Shown here: piece by piece, positions 7,976 through 17,110 of the stretch
How the letters are laid out: every line of letters begins with the position of its first letter
Numbering within the stretch: position 1 is the first letter of the stretch
Source of the DNA: UBA8437 sp964646205
Lineage (GTDB): Bacteria > Planctomycetota > Planctomycetia > Planctomycetales > Planctomycetaceae
Direction of reading: 5' to 3'
Assembly (NCBI GenBank): GCA_964646205.1
Contig: CAZYAZ010000006.1
Coordinates: 1 to 64,000 of the forward strand
Length of the DNA stretch: 64,000 nt
Translations under genes and position numbers: made by a program
The notes under the pieces: model-generated
Told to the model about the DNA's origin: nothing
The model's input: only the letters and a program-made list of their open reading frames with translations
The model's database searches: none

Positions 7976-10338
7976 TTGACCACGACCTCGAACGTGGTCT
8001 CCCCGACCATGTCATTCCCGCGGGAGTCGGGGATGCGGACCCGGACCTTCAGCGACTGGTTGAAGGGTCCGGCTCCGGACTTGGCGAAGCGAATGACCAG
8101 CTTGCCAGTGGCCTGGCCGGGTGCGAGCTTGACCGGGGTGGCCGAGACGCCCTGGATGTGAGCCGGCAGTATCAGTTCGACAGTTCCGGATCCACCGGCA
8201 CCGGTTCCGCGGGAGACGGTGAACGGCAACTCCACGACACCGCCGGGAGTCGAGATGATCGATGTCACCGCCGTGTTGACCCCCACCAGTCCCGACGTGG
8301 CCAGCACGACCGTCTGGTCGCTCTCCTTGTTGGATGTGTAGGAGACCTTGTGCCTGGTGCCATCGGCATCGGTGACGATCCCGACCAGTAACATCTGTGT
8401 GCGACTGGTGCGGCCAGCTTCGAGCCAGGGTGGCAACTGGATCTGGAAGTCGAACTGGTCGGAGTCGTTGGGCACCGGCAGGGGCGTGCACGAGATGCCC
8501 TGCAAGTGGCGGATCTGGACGTCCGCCATCGTGGCGGTCAACTGGCCCTTGTAGTCATTGCGAACGATCGTGTAGCGACGATAGAAGGTTGTTCCCTGTG
8601 GACCGAACTTGCTCTCGAAGACTCCGGTGAACTTGAATGGGACCGGCACCGCCACGGCGACTCGCACCGTGTCACGGACGGTGTCGTGGATCGTGGCTGC
8701 CGCCAGGATGGCCCGGGACGTGATCTCGACATCACCCGCCTTGCCCTTGCCGGTGATCCGGGCGGATCCGACGGTGACCCTGGCATCCTTGGTTGCCTTC
8801 AGCTTCATCTCCACGACGTTCTTCGCCTTGGGAATCTTGTCGCCACCGGTGACGGTCACTCCCGCCGGCAGGTTCTCCACGGCCAGGGCGATCTCCTCGT
8901 TGAACCCGCCGGTCCGCACGACGTTGATCTTGAACTTCGCCTCGCCGTTCCGTGGGACGCTGATCGCGTCACCGGGCAGCTTCAGCTGGAAGCCGGGCTT
9001 GGCCTTCACCGGAGGTGCGATCTCCAGCCGGTAGGCGAATCGCGCGCCCCCCCGGCCGGGTTCCTGTTCAGAGACGACAACGGTGAACTTGCCGTCAGCG
9101 GGAGCCTTGAAGGTGAACTTCGGGTCCGAGGATCCCTTGCTCTCATCACCTCCACCCACCCGTTTGCCGGTGGCATCGAGTACCGAGACCCGGGCATCGA
9201 GCAACGAACCGAGGCGAGCGGCCTGCAGGTCCATCACCAGCGAGTCATCCTTCTTGGCCTGGAACACGAAGTGGTCGGTGTCGCCCACGGACTCGATCCG
9301 CCCGTTGAGTACTGCCGGCAGCGTGACCGCCTGGGCTGTCTCGGGCGTGTTGTTCTTGTCGGTTTCCAGCACGTTGGGGTGGTCACTGACGGCCAGGGCA
9401 AAGACGTTGGTCTCTCCCGCGGGGACCGACAGCGAATGACCAATTGTGCCAACGGCGTCGGCGGCCGCATCGACGGTGACTGGTTCGACGGGCAGTTGTT
9501 GCCCGAGCAGCTGTACCGACGTCCTGGTTCCTCGCTGGATTCCCAGTGGGTAGGTCTGCTCGACCCAGGGGCCGTCGGTGATTGTCAGCCGGTAAACGTA
9601 GGGCTGCAGCCCGAGGAACTTGAGATCGTGGATGCGAACCCGGTAGGTGCCATCGGCCGCCGCCGTGAATCTCAGGTACGAATCGTTCCCGAAGTGGTCT
9701 GTGTTCTCGGCAACCCGGAGTCCGTCGGGACCGATGACTTCCAGCCGGGAGTCGAGTGGTGAACCGATCCGCGCGGCGTTGACCTCGCAGACGTAGCTGT
9801 GTCCCTTCTTCCCGTCGAAGGTCCAGATGTCGACGTCCTCGCGAGGAAAGATCCGTCCGTTGATCGTGACGGGCAGCTTGACCGGCGTGGGAATCGGTCG
9901 TCCGTCGATCTCCTGTTCGACGATTTCCGGCAGGTGACCGATCACGAATCGTCTGCCGGAGGTGATGCCCTCGGAGGTCCGGGCCTGGTAGTAGCGGTGC
10001 CCCGGCCTGGCGGTCTTGGCGACAGTGACGGTGCCCAGTTGATCCTTGGGGTAGCTCTCGCCGGCCTGCGAGGCGGGCATCGGGATCCGGGGACCCTCGA
10101 ACCAGATCTGTCTCTCGGCCAGCTTGAGAGTCTTCGAGACTGTGATCCCGGGTCCGGACATTTCCCAGGGACAGGATTCGTACAGGTATTGTCCACCGAC
10201 GATCACCTTCACCGTCGTGCCACGCTGGGCCCCGGCGGGGAAAATGTAGCTGGTGCCCGGTGAGGACGCCGAGGCTGACGCCAGCAGGGTCAGCAAGGCA
10301 GCTGACACCAGGACGACAGTGCGGGATGACGCGAACAT
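7972..10338 (-). CDS. Secreted PPC-domain protein, tandem copy A
   Basis: 788 residues from the ATG at 10338 that matches its twin; a GTG at 10374, overlapping the TGA of the upstream copy as GTGA, would add 12 residues and allow translational coupling. After a signal peptide (LVSAALLTLLASASA) come an Ig/IPT-like segment, two bacterial pre-peptidase C-terminal (PPC) beta-sandwich domains (about residues 150-250 with DVDIWTFDGKKG, and 345-440 with DTDHFVFQAKKD), and Ig-like beta-rich modules to the end. PPC modules are adhesive and non-catalytic, so a surface binding or scaffold role is inferred. From 8120 to 10344 its DNA matches copy B; only the last 40-50 codons differ (for example, MVGETTFEVVVN at the end here). 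Unlike copy B, the ATG has no Shine-Dalgarno. Confidence 0.87.
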   Translation of the reverse strand: MFASSRTVVLVSAALLTLLASASASSPGTSYIFPAGAQRGTTVKVIVGGQYLYESCPWEMSGPGITVSKTLKLAERQIWFEGPRIPMPASQAGESYPKDQLGTVTVAKTARPGHRYYQARTSEGITSGRRFVIGHLPEIVEQEIDGRPIPTPVKLPVTINGRIFPREDVDIWTFDGKKGHSYVCEVNAARIGSPLDSRLEVIGPDGLRVAENTDHFGNDSYLRFTAAADGTYRVRIHDLKFLGLQPYVYRLTITDGPWVEQTYPLGIQRGTRTSVQLLGQQLPVEPVTVDAAADAVGTIGHSLSVPAGETNVFALAVSDHPNVLETDKNNTPETAQAVTLPAVLNGRIESVGDTDHFVFQAKKDDSLVMDLQAARLGSLLDARVSVLDATGKRVGGGDESKGSSDPKFTFKAPADGKFTVVVSEQEPGRGGARFAYRLEIAPPVKAKPGFQLKLPGDAISVPRNGEAKFKINVVRTGGFNEEIALAVENLPAGVTVTGGDKIPKAKNVVEMKLKATKDARVTVGSARITGKGKAGDVEITSRAILAAATIHDTVRDTVRVAVAVPVPFKFTGVFESKFGPQGTTFYRRYTIVRNDYKGQLTATMADVQIRHLQGISCTPLPVPNDSDQFDFQIQLPPWLEAGRTSRTQMLLVGIVTDADGTRHKVSYTSNKESDQTVVLATSGLVGVNTAVTSIISTPGGVVELPFTVSRGTGAGGSGTVELILPAHIQGVSATPVKLAPGQATGKLVIRFAKSGAGPFNQSLKVRVRIPDSRGNDMVGETTFEVVVN

Positions 10339-10344
10339 GTGTGG
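8120..10344. repeat. Direct tandem repeat, unit A (about 2.2 kb)
   Basis: Every line I compared between 8120 and 10344 matches 10519-12743 at a constant offset of 2399 bases with no substitution seen. Identity stops abruptly on both sides: at 8119/10518 (G versus A, and many further differences towards the gene 3' end) and just upstream of the start codon at 10345/12744. Confidence 0.93.
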
Positions 10345-10370
10345 GTGACTTTGGAAGGAATTGTGATCGG

Positions 10371-12737
10371 TCACTCGGTGACAACCTCGACCTTGGTTTC
10401 GCCGATCATGTCATTCCCGCGGGAGTCGGTGATACGGGCCCGGACCTTCAACGACTGGTTGAAGGGTCCTGCTCCGGACTTGGCGAAGCGAATGACCAGC
10501 TTGCCGCTGGCCTGGCCAGGTGCGAGCTTGACCGGGGTGGCCGAGACGCCCTGGATGTGAGCCGGCAGTATCAGTTCGACAGTTCCGGATCCACCGGCAC
10601 CGGTTCCGCGGGAGACGGTGAACGGCAACTCCACGACACCGCCGGGAGTCGAGATGATCGATGTCACCGCCGTGTTGACCCCCACCAGTCCCGACGTGGC
10701 CAGCACGACCGTCTGGTCGCTCTCCTTGTTGGATGTGTAGGAGACCTTGTGCCTGGTGCCATCGGCATCGGTGACGATCCCGACCAGTAACATCTGTGTG
10801 CGACTGGTGCGGCCAGCTTCGAGCCAGGGTGGCAACTGGATCTGGAAGTCGAACTGGTCGGAGTCGTTGGGCACCGGCAGGGGCGTGCACGAGATGCCCT
10901 GCAAGTGGCGGATCTGGACGTCCGCCATCGTGGCGGTCAACTGGCCCTTGTAGTCATTGCGAACGATCGTGTAGCGACGATAGAAGGTTGTTCCCTGTGG
11001 ACCGAACTTGCTCTCGAAGACTCCGGTGAACTTGAATGGGACCGGCACCGCCACGGCGACTCGCACCGTGTCACGGACGGTGTCGTGGATCGTGGCTGCC
11101 GCCAGGATGGCCCGGGACGTGATCTCGACATCACCCGCCTTGCCCTTGCCGGTGATCCGGGCGGATCCGACGGTGACCCTGGCATCCTTGGTTGCCTTCA
11201 GCTTCATCTCCACGACGTTCTTCGCCTTGGGAATCTTGTCGCCACCGGTGACGGTCACTCCCGCCGGCAGGTTCTCCACGGCCAGGGCGATCTCCTCGTT
11301 GAACCCGCCGGTCCGCACGACGTTGATCTTGAACTTCGCCTCGCCGTTCCGTGGGACGCTGATCGCGTCACCGGGCAGCTTCAGCTGGAAGCCGGGCTTG
11401 GCCTTCACCGGAGGTGCGATCTCCAGCCGGTAGGCGAATCGCGCGCCCCCCCGGCCGGGTTCCTGTTCAGAGACGACAACGGTGAACTTGCCGTCAGCGG
11501 GAGCCTTGAAGGTGAACTTCGGGTCCGAGGATCCCTTGCTCTCATCACCTCCACCCACCCGTTTGCCGGTGGCATCGAGTACCGAGACCCGGGCATCGAG
11601 CAACGAACCGAGGCGAGCGGCCTGCAGGTCCATCACCAGCGAGTCATCCTTCTTGGCCTGGAACACGAAGTGGTCGGTGTCGCCCACGGACTCGATCCGC
11701 CCGTTGAGTACTGCCGGCAGCGTGACCGCCTGGGCTGTCTCGGGCGTGTTGTTCTTGTCGGTTTCCAGCACGTTGGGGTGGTCACTGACGGCCAGGGCAA
11801 AGACGTTGGTCTCTCCCGCGGGGACCGACAGCGAATGACCAATTGTGCCAACGGCGTCGGCGGCCGCATCGACGGTGACTGGTTCGACGGGCAGTTGTTG
11901 CCCGAGCAGCTGTACCGACGTCCTGGTTCCTCGCTGGATTCCCAGTGGGTAGGTCTGCTCGACCCAGGGGCCGTCGGTGATTGTCAGCCGGTAAACGTAG
12001 GGCTGCAGCCCGAGGAACTTGAGATCGTGGATGCGAACCCGGTAGGTGCCATCGGCCGCCGCCGTGAATCTCAGGTACGAATCGTTCCCGAAGTGGTCTG
12101 TGTTCTCGGCAACCCGGAGTCCGTCGGGACCGATGACTTCCAGCCGGGAGTCGAGTGGTGAACCGATCCGCGCGGCGTTGACCTCGCAGACGTAGCTGTG
12201 TCCCTTCTTCCCGTCGAAGGTCCAGATGTCGACGTCCTCGCGAGGAAAGATCCGTCCGTTGATCGTGACGGGCAGCTTGACCGGCGTGGGAATCGGTCGT
12301 CCGTCGATCTCCTGTTCGACGATTTCCGGCAGGTGACCGATCACGAATCGTCTGCCGGAGGTGATGCCCTCGGAGGTCCGGGCCTGGTAGTAGCGGTGCC
12401 CCGGCCTGGCGGTCTTGGCGACAGTGACGGTGCCCAGTTGATCCTTGGGGTAGCTCTCGCCGGCCTGCGAGGCGGGCATCGGGATCCGGGGACCCTCGAA
12501 CCAGATCTGTCTCTCGGCCAGCTTGAGAGTCTTCGAGACTGTGATCCCGGGTCCGGACATTTCCCAGGGACAGGATTCGTACAGGTATTGTCCACCGACG
12601 ATCACCTTCACCGTCGTGCCACGCTGGGCCCCGGCGGGGAAAATGTAGCTGGTGCCCGGTGAGGACGCCGAGGCTGACGCCAGCAGGGTCAGCAAGGCAG
12701 CTGACACCAGGACGACAGTGCGGGATGACGCGAACAT
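10371..12737 (-). CDS. Secreted PPC-domain protein, tandem copy B
   Basis: 788 residues, with the same architecture as its downstream twin: signal peptide, Ig/IPT-like segment, two PPC domains and Ig-like modules. The ATG at 12737 follows a good Shine-Dalgarno, GGAG seven bases upstream, so this is the better-initiated copy. Its C-terminus (MIGETKVEVVTE) differs from copy A. It follows the DUF1501 gene by 62 bp, within a minus-strand operon that begins with a DUF1549/1553 gene. Planctomycete genomes often place such PPC proteins beside DUF1501 and DUF1549/1553 genes, so the three probably act together outside the cytoplasm; the substrate is unknown. Confidence 0.88.
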   Translation of the reverse strand: MFASSRTVVLVSAALLTLLASASASSPGTSYIFPAGAQRGTTVKVIVGGQYLYESCPWEMSGPGITVSKTLKLAERQIWFEGPRIPMPASQAGESYPKDQLGTVTVAKTARPGHRYYQARTSEGITSGRRFVIGHLPEIVEQEIDGRPIPTPVKLPVTINGRIFPREDVDIWTFDGKKGHSYVCEVNAARIGSPLDSRLEVIGPDGLRVAENTDHFGNDSYLRFTAAADGTYRVRIHDLKFLGLQPYVYRLTITDGPWVEQTYPLGIQRGTRTSVQLLGQQLPVEPVTVDAAADAVGTIGHSLSVPAGETNVFALAVSDHPNVLETDKNNTPETAQAVTLPAVLNGRIESVGDTDHFVFQAKKDDSLVMDLQAARLGSLLDARVSVLDATGKRVGGGDESKGSSDPKFTFKAPADGKFTVVVSEQEPGRGGARFAYRLEIAPPVKAKPGFQLKLPGDAISVPRNGEAKFKINVVRTGGFNEEIALAVENLPAGVTVTGGDKIPKAKNVVEMKLKATKDARVTVGSARITGKGKAGDVEITSRAILAAATIHDTVRDTVRVAVAVPVPFKFTGVFESKFGPQGTTFYRRYTIVRNDYKGQLTATMADVQIRHLQGISCTPLPVPNDSDQFDFQIQLPPWLEAGRTSRTQMLLVGIVTDADGTRHKVSYTSNKESDQTVVLATSGLVGVNTAVTSIISTPGGVVELPFTVSRGTGAGGSGTVELILPAHIQGVSATPVKLAPGQASGKLVIRFAKSGAGPFNQSLKVRARITDSRGNDMIGETKVEVVTE

Positions 12738-12743
12738 GTGTGG
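10519..12743. repeat. Direct tandem repeat, unit B (about 2.2 kb)
   Basis: Second unit of the repeat described at 8120-10344. It covers nearly the whole of copy B apart from its last 40-50 codons. The flanks differ from those of unit A, which argues for two real loci rather than one locus assembled twice. Confidence 0.93.
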
Positions 12744-12799
12744 ACTCCGAGAATGGCCATGGCCAGTTTTCAGAGCATCCCGGGGAAGCTCCGGCCGGC

Positions 12800-14137
12800 T
12801 CAGGCGAATAGCTCTTCGATGACCTCGCCATCGCTGGGGACGATCGGGATTGGCCGACCCTCGGGGGTCAGGAATTCCTTCTTCGGGTTGATCCCCAGGC
12901 TGTGGAAGATCGTGGCCGAGAGATCGGCGGGCCGGTACGGCTTGGTGGCCGGGCGTTCGGCTCGTTCGTTCGAGGCGCCCACGATCGTGCCACCATTGAT
13001 TCCTCCGCCGGCCATGGCGATGGCTGAACTGGGACCCCAGTGATCGCGGCCCACGAGGTTGTTGACTCGGGGTGTCCGTCCGAACTCGCCGGTCACCAGC
13101 AGCATGGTCGAATCGAGCATACCGCGGTCATAGAGATCCTCGAGCAGCGTGGCCATGCCGCCGTCAAGCAGGTGCAGCAGGTCGTTCTCCAGGACGTGGA
13201 AGTTGTTGTAGTGAGTGTCCCAGTTGCTGTGATTGATCAGCACGCAACGAACACCGGCCTCGACCAGCCGTCGTGCCATCAGGCAACTTTGTCCCAGCGT
13301 GTTGCGGCCGTATTTGTCTCGCAACTTGTCCGACTCGCTGTGGATGTCGAAGGCCGTCTTGGTTTCCTTGGACGTCATCAACTCGAAGGCTTGCTGCTTG
13401 AACGAGTTGACAGTTCGGGCCTGCGTGTTGAAGCGGACCTCGCCTCGTTTCTGGAATCGGTCGACGGTGGCCAGGAGGTTCCGGCGGGAACCGAATCGCT
13501 TGGCATCGATTGCCAGGGGCGGCGCCAGGTCGGGGACGGCGAAGTTGGGCAATGCCGGATCCGACTCGACGACGAACGGTGCCGCGGTGGATCCGAGATA
13601 ACTCGAGCCACCACTGTTGTGCATCGTGGGAACGCAAACATAGGGCGGCACCGGGCCACGGGCGCCCAGTTCGTGGGCGATCACCGAGCCATGGGCGGGT
13701 TTCTGGTTGTTGGGTTTCAGGCCCGAGTTGAAACCGGCCGAGGGATGGTAGCCGGTCAGCATGTAGTGATCGGCCACTCCGTGTCCGGAGCTGCGGTGTC
13801 CGAAGGACCGAACGACCGCGAACTTGTCCATCTGGCCGGCCAGTTTCGGCAGGTGTTCACAGATCTGAACGCCGGACACGTTGGTGGCAATCGGGTTGAA
13901 GGGGCCGCGGAACTCCTTGGGAGCATTCGGTTTCATGTCCCAGGTGTCGATCGTGCTCAACCCGCCGGCAAGGAACAGGACGATCAGCGACGTGTCGTTG
14001 CCCGGGACGGCTTCCTTGGCCTGGCCCTCCAGGATCGACGTCAATGAGTAGGTGGTGCCAAAGAGACTCGCTCCGCCTATGGAGAGCATGTCCCGTCGGG
14101 AGAATCCGTCGCAGAAGGATCTTTTCTTACCGCTCAT
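12800..14137 (-). CDS. DUF1501 family protein (Tat-exported)
   Basis: About 445 residues. Twin-arginine signal FSRRDMLSIGGASLFG near the N-terminus. Family landmarks: GGLSTIDTWDMKPNAP, a NHSNWDTHYNNFHVL segment and the VTGEFGRTPRVNN...GRDHWGPS block. A strong AGAGGAG stands directly before GTG-ATG-ATG at 14143-14135; the ATG at 14137 has the best spacing (five bases), so the longer reading from 14170 is unlikely. It lies about 100 bp after the DUF1549/1553 gene and 62 bp before the PPC pair, in one apparent operon. It is related to, but clearly diverged from, the DUF1501 protein at 1745-3133, so the two operons are not recent copies of each other. Confidence 0.88.
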   Translation of the reverse strand: MSGKKRSFCDGFSRRDMLSIGGASLFGTTYSLTSILEGQAKEAVPGNDTSLIVLFLAGGLSTIDTWDMKPNAPKEFRGPFNPIATNVSGVQICEHLPKLAGQMDKFAVVRSFGHRSSGHGVADHYMLTGYHPSAGFNSGLKPNNQKPAHGSVIAHELGARGPVPPYVCVPTMHNSGGSSYLGSTAAPFVVESDPALPNFAVPDLAPPLAIDAKRFGSRRNLLATVDRFQKRGEVRFNTQARTVNSFKQQAFELMTSKETKTAFDIHSESDKLRDKYGRNTLGQSCLMARRLVEAGVRCVLINHSNWDTHYNNFHVLENDLLHLLDGGMATLLEDLYDRGMLDSTMLLVTGEFGRTPRVNNLVGRDHWGPSSAIAMAGGGINGGTIVGASNERAERPATKPYRPADLSATIFHSLGINPKKEFLTPEGRPIPIVPSDGEVIEELFA

Positions 14138-14245
14138 CATCACTCCTCTTTGACCAACTGTAGCCAACATCCATTCTAGACGGTGGCGGGCTGTTGAGTC
14201 GAATATGGCTGAAGTCGTGAAACCCCTGTCAGGGCCAATGTTTGC

Positions 14246-16687
14246 CTAGTGGTTGAACAGGAACTCGAGCGAATTGAGCATGCTCCAGGCCAGGTCCTCG
14301 GCAGCCTGGGTTCGGCTGCGTTTTTCCGCGGTCGATTGCCGGAAGTGAGCCAGTGCCACTTTTCGCTCGGATGTTTCGGGAAAACGGTTGAAGAACGTCA
14401 GGTACAGTTCCTCGACCACATAATCATCATCGGTCGATTCGCGGACCAATTTTGCAATTCGTCCACCGGCATGAGCAATCTTTTTCTGGATTCGTGGTGA
14501 ATTCATCACGTGAAGAATCTGGCCGACGGTCGGTTCGGTGGCCCGTTCACACGCACAGGCGCTGACGCGGTAGGGGCGACCGAAGAGCTTGAGGAAGTAA
14601 TGAGGGACCTGGCTGTCCCAGAGCTGGACGGCCCGGAAGCCGGCCGGTGTGCCCTGAAATTTTTCGGGGACACCGGTCGTGTCGGTGATGGCATCCAGCA
14701 ACACCTCGGCGTCGAGCCGCTTCATCAGGAATCGCGAGTAGTTCTGCTCGTCCTGCCGGTTCGTCTCGTTCGACTCGGTCGTTCGCTGGTAAGCGTTGGA
14801 CGCGGTGATGGTGCGGATGAGCGCGTGGAGGTTGAACTTGCTCGCGACGAGATGGTCGGCGAGCGCGTCGAGCAATTCGGGATTGGACGGCGGGTTGGTC
14901 AGCCGGACGTCGTCGATTGGTTCGACCAGTCCACGGCCCAGGAGGTGTGCCCAGGTGCGATTGGCGATATTGCGGGCGAAGAAGCGATTCTTGGGCCCGG
15001 TCATCCACTCGGCCAAAACCTGTCGACGATCACCCTCGGGATGAGCGTCGGGCATCCCCGCTTCCAGGGCATGAGCGTAGATCAGGTCGCCCGTTCGTGG
15101 GTGTTTCGTGGTGGGATTGCCACTGGCCCGGATCGATTCTCCGGTGGGACCCGGCTTGAAGCCGACCTGGGTAAAGAACGCCTGCATGCCCCAGTAATCG
15201 GTCTGCCCCCAGCGGTCGTAGGGGTGGTGGTGACACTGAGCACACTCGATCCGCATGCCGAGGAACACCTGCGAAACGACGGAGGCGCGGTCGCCGGCCT
15301 TGCCGATTGACTTGTAGAAGATTGCCTGGGGATTCTCGCGCAGTGGCCCGTTGGCCGTCAGCAACTGTCGCGTGAATTGATCAAACGGCGTATTGGCTGC
15401 GAAGCGGTCACGGATCCAGCGGTAGTAGTCGTATGCCTGTTCATGGCCGAGTTTCAAGCGGTCCACCCGCAGCAGGTCCGACCACTTCAACGCCCAGAAG
15501 TCGGCGTATTCGGGTCGCTGCAACAGCTTGTCGACGAGCTTGGCTCGACGACTCGGAGTCTTGTCCTCGAGAAACTTCCGAGACTCCTCGGCGGTCGGCA
15601 GTCGGCCGATGATGTCGAGACTGGCACGACGGAGGAATGTGGCGTCATCGGTTCCGGCCGAGGGCAGGATGTGAAGTTTCTTGAGCTTGGCGTGGACGTG
15701 GGTGTCGATGAAGTTGGCTTCGGGAAGCCTCGGGTAGTTGGCGATTTGGTTTTTGCTGGGGATCATCGCCTGGAAGATCCCGACGGCTCCCATGTAGTTG
15801 GCCATCACGGCCACCTCGCCCGGGGCCTCGCCGATAGTCACCAATCCGAATTCGTCGACAGTGCCCAGGCCCTCGTTGTTCGACTGGAACTTGGCGTGCC
15901 CGGTCACGTCGGCTGTGCGGCCATCGGAAAACGTGGCCACGACACGCAACTGGTGGCCGCTCTTCATCTCGACCTGGCGTTCACCGGGAGTGAGCTTGAT
16001 CGAGGTGACTTTCGGGTCGCTTGGTTCACCAAAAGGCATGCCCTGGGCAATCCACTCGTACAGCGTCCGGTAGTCGCCGGAACTGCGGCGGATGCGGATG
16101 CCACCACCATGTGGGACACCACCGGAGGCCTTGGTCAGCAGCAGGCTGGACGCCGGCAGCGTGGGCACGACGCGGCGTCCGCGTCCTTCTCGAGTCAACG
16201 CCACGTAATCGGCCATTGGGTCGAACCCGAACACCGACAGCTTGAAACCGTTCTGACCCTCGGCCTTGCCGTGGCAGCCGGACGTGTTGCATGAGAAACG
16301 GCTCATCAACGGCACGATGTCGCGTTCGAAATTGTAGGTCCGTGGAACCTGGGCCCGGCGAACGTCGACAGTGACCAGGTGGAGTTGATCGTTGAACCGG
16401 ATTTCGACCGATCCGCGTCCATCGCTCACGCCGTGGACCACTCCGGTGGGAGAAACTTCCAGGATCTTTGGGGATTTTGAACGGAAGGTGGCTTGCCGGG
16501 TCAGATCGGCCTGGATCCCGGTGTCCGACAGCGAGGTGACCAGCAGTTGGTGCACCGCGTCGGGACCATCCAGCAGCACGCGTGTCGGGCTCACACTGAC
16601 CGACCCGGTTTCCTCACCGGCCGTCGTACCGGCCAAGCCGAGGCTCAGCAGGAATGCGATCGTGACAAGGGGGGACGTGCGGAGCAT
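14246..16687 (-). CDS. Exported Ig-like (Big2-type) / cytochrome-c-like / DUF1549 / DUF1553 protein
   Basis: 813 residues from the ATG at 16687, chosen because a signal peptide (MLRTSPLVTIAFLLSLGLAGTTA) begins there; an ATG at 16738 would put 17 polar residues ahead of it. Order: Big2-type Ig-like domain (about 30-110), a cytochrome-c-like region with an unusual CNTSGCH (four residues between the cysteines, not two), a second Ig-like domain with DVTGHAKFQSNNEGLGTVDE, DUF1549 with CAQCHHHPYDRWGQ, then DUF1553 ending EFLFNH. First gene of a minus-strand operon with DUF1501 and two PPC genes. The upstream 200 bp to csrA contains a hairpin (16836-16858). Function of the family is unknown; exported redox or binding protein is inference. 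Confidence 0.87.
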   Translation of the reverse strand: MLRTSPLVTIAFLLSLGLAGTTAGEETGSVSVSPTRVLLDGPDAVHQLLVTSLSDTGIQADLTRQATFRSKSPKILEVSPTGVVHGVSDGRGSVEIRFNDQLHLVTVDVRRAQVPRTYNFERDIVPLMSRFSCNTSGCHGKAEGQNGFKLSVFGFDPMADYVALTREGRGRRVVPTLPASSLLLTKASGGVPHGGGIRIRRSSGDYRTLYEWIAQGMPFGEPSDPKVTSIKLTPGERQVEMKSGHQLRVVATFSDGRTADVTGHAKFQSNNEGLGTVDEFGLVTIGEAPGEVAVMANYMGAVGIFQAMIPSKNQIANYPRLPEANFIDTHVHAKLKKLHILPSAGTDDATFLRRASLDIIGRLPTAEESRKFLEDKTPSRRAKLVDKLLQRPEYADFWALKWSDLLRVDRLKLGHEQAYDYYRWIRDRFAANTPFDQFTRQLLTANGPLRENPQAIFYKSIGKAGDRASVVSQVFLGMRIECAQCHHHPYDRWGQTDYWGMQAFFTQVGFKPGPTGESIRASGNPTTKHPRTGDLIYAHALEAGMPDAHPEGDRRQVLAEWMTGPKNRFFARNIANRTWAHLLGRGLVEPIDDVRLTNPPSNPELLDALADHLVASKFNLHALIRTITASNAYQRTTESNETNRQDEQNYSRFLMKRLDAEVLLDAITDTTGVPEKFQGTPAGFRAVQLWDSQVPHYFLKLFGRPYRVSACACERATEPTVGQILHVMNSPRIQKKIAHAGGRIAKLVRESTDDDYVVEELYLTFFNRFPETSERKVALAHFRQSTAEKRSRTQAAEDLAWSMLNSLEFLFNH

Positions 16688-16835
16688 TGTGTTGGTCGAG
16701 GAGGCAGGATGGATCGAGTTGCGCGAACGCCGTTCCACCCCGGAGAGTGGAACAAACGCATCAGCAATCTCCGATTCTATCCAGCTGTCTCGGGTTCCAA
16801 CAACCCACGTTGATTGGTGACTTGACGCTCGCCGC

Positions 16836-16858
16836 AGCGGGGCCCGGGAGGCCCCGTT
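16836..16858 (-). terminator. Hairpin downstream of csrA, possible terminator
   Basis: GGGGCC and GGCCCC pair around a five-base loop (16839-16855), extended outward to about nine pairs with one G-T. It lies 28 bases after the csrA stop and before the next minus-strand gene. No T-tract follows on the minus strand, so termination is only probable. Confidence 0.45.
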
Positions 16859-16885
16859 CTGCGTGCGGTGTCGTGCCGCCGACAG

Positions 16886-17110
16886 TTACTCCTGAGTTAC
16901 TGGCTCTTCGGGAGGTGCCGGAGCGGCTGCCACGTTCTCTTGGTCATTCTCGCGCTGGATCGCGTCGAAGACTTCCTGGCGATGAACGGGGATCTCTTTG
17001 GGAGCATCGATTCCCAATCGGACCTTGTCGCCACGGATATCAACGATCGTGATCTTGATATTGTCCGCGATAATGATGCTCTCGTCGCGTTGTCTCGACA
17101 GAACAAGCAT
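16886..17110 (-). CDS. csrA: Carbon storage regulator CsrA
   Basis: 74 residues. CsrA dimers bind GGA-containing hairpins in mRNA leaders and repress or stabilise translation of target messages. The sequence matches the family closely: MLVLSRQRDESIII at the start, then VVDI-type strand ITIVDIRGDKVRLGIDAPKEIPVHR and a helical tail EVFDAIQRENDQ. The C-terminal Ala/Pro/Glu tail (about 15 residues) is longer than in enterobacterial CsrA. GGAGAAGGAG stands just upstream of the ATG at 17110 and fixes the start. No flagellar genes or fliW are adjacent, so the usual FliW link cannot be seen here. Confidence 0.95.
   Translation of the reverse strand: MLVLSRQRDESIIIADNIKITIVDIRGDKVRLGIDAPKEIPVHRQEVFDAIQRENDQENVAAAPAPPEEPVTQE

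Noticed and set aside
8506..9762. Long plus-strand open frame (418 codons) antisense to PPC copy A, with an identical twin at 10905-12161
   Set aside because: The match merely follows from the duplicated DNA. The minus-strand genes have signal peptides and PPC domains, and the antisense translation has no domain character.
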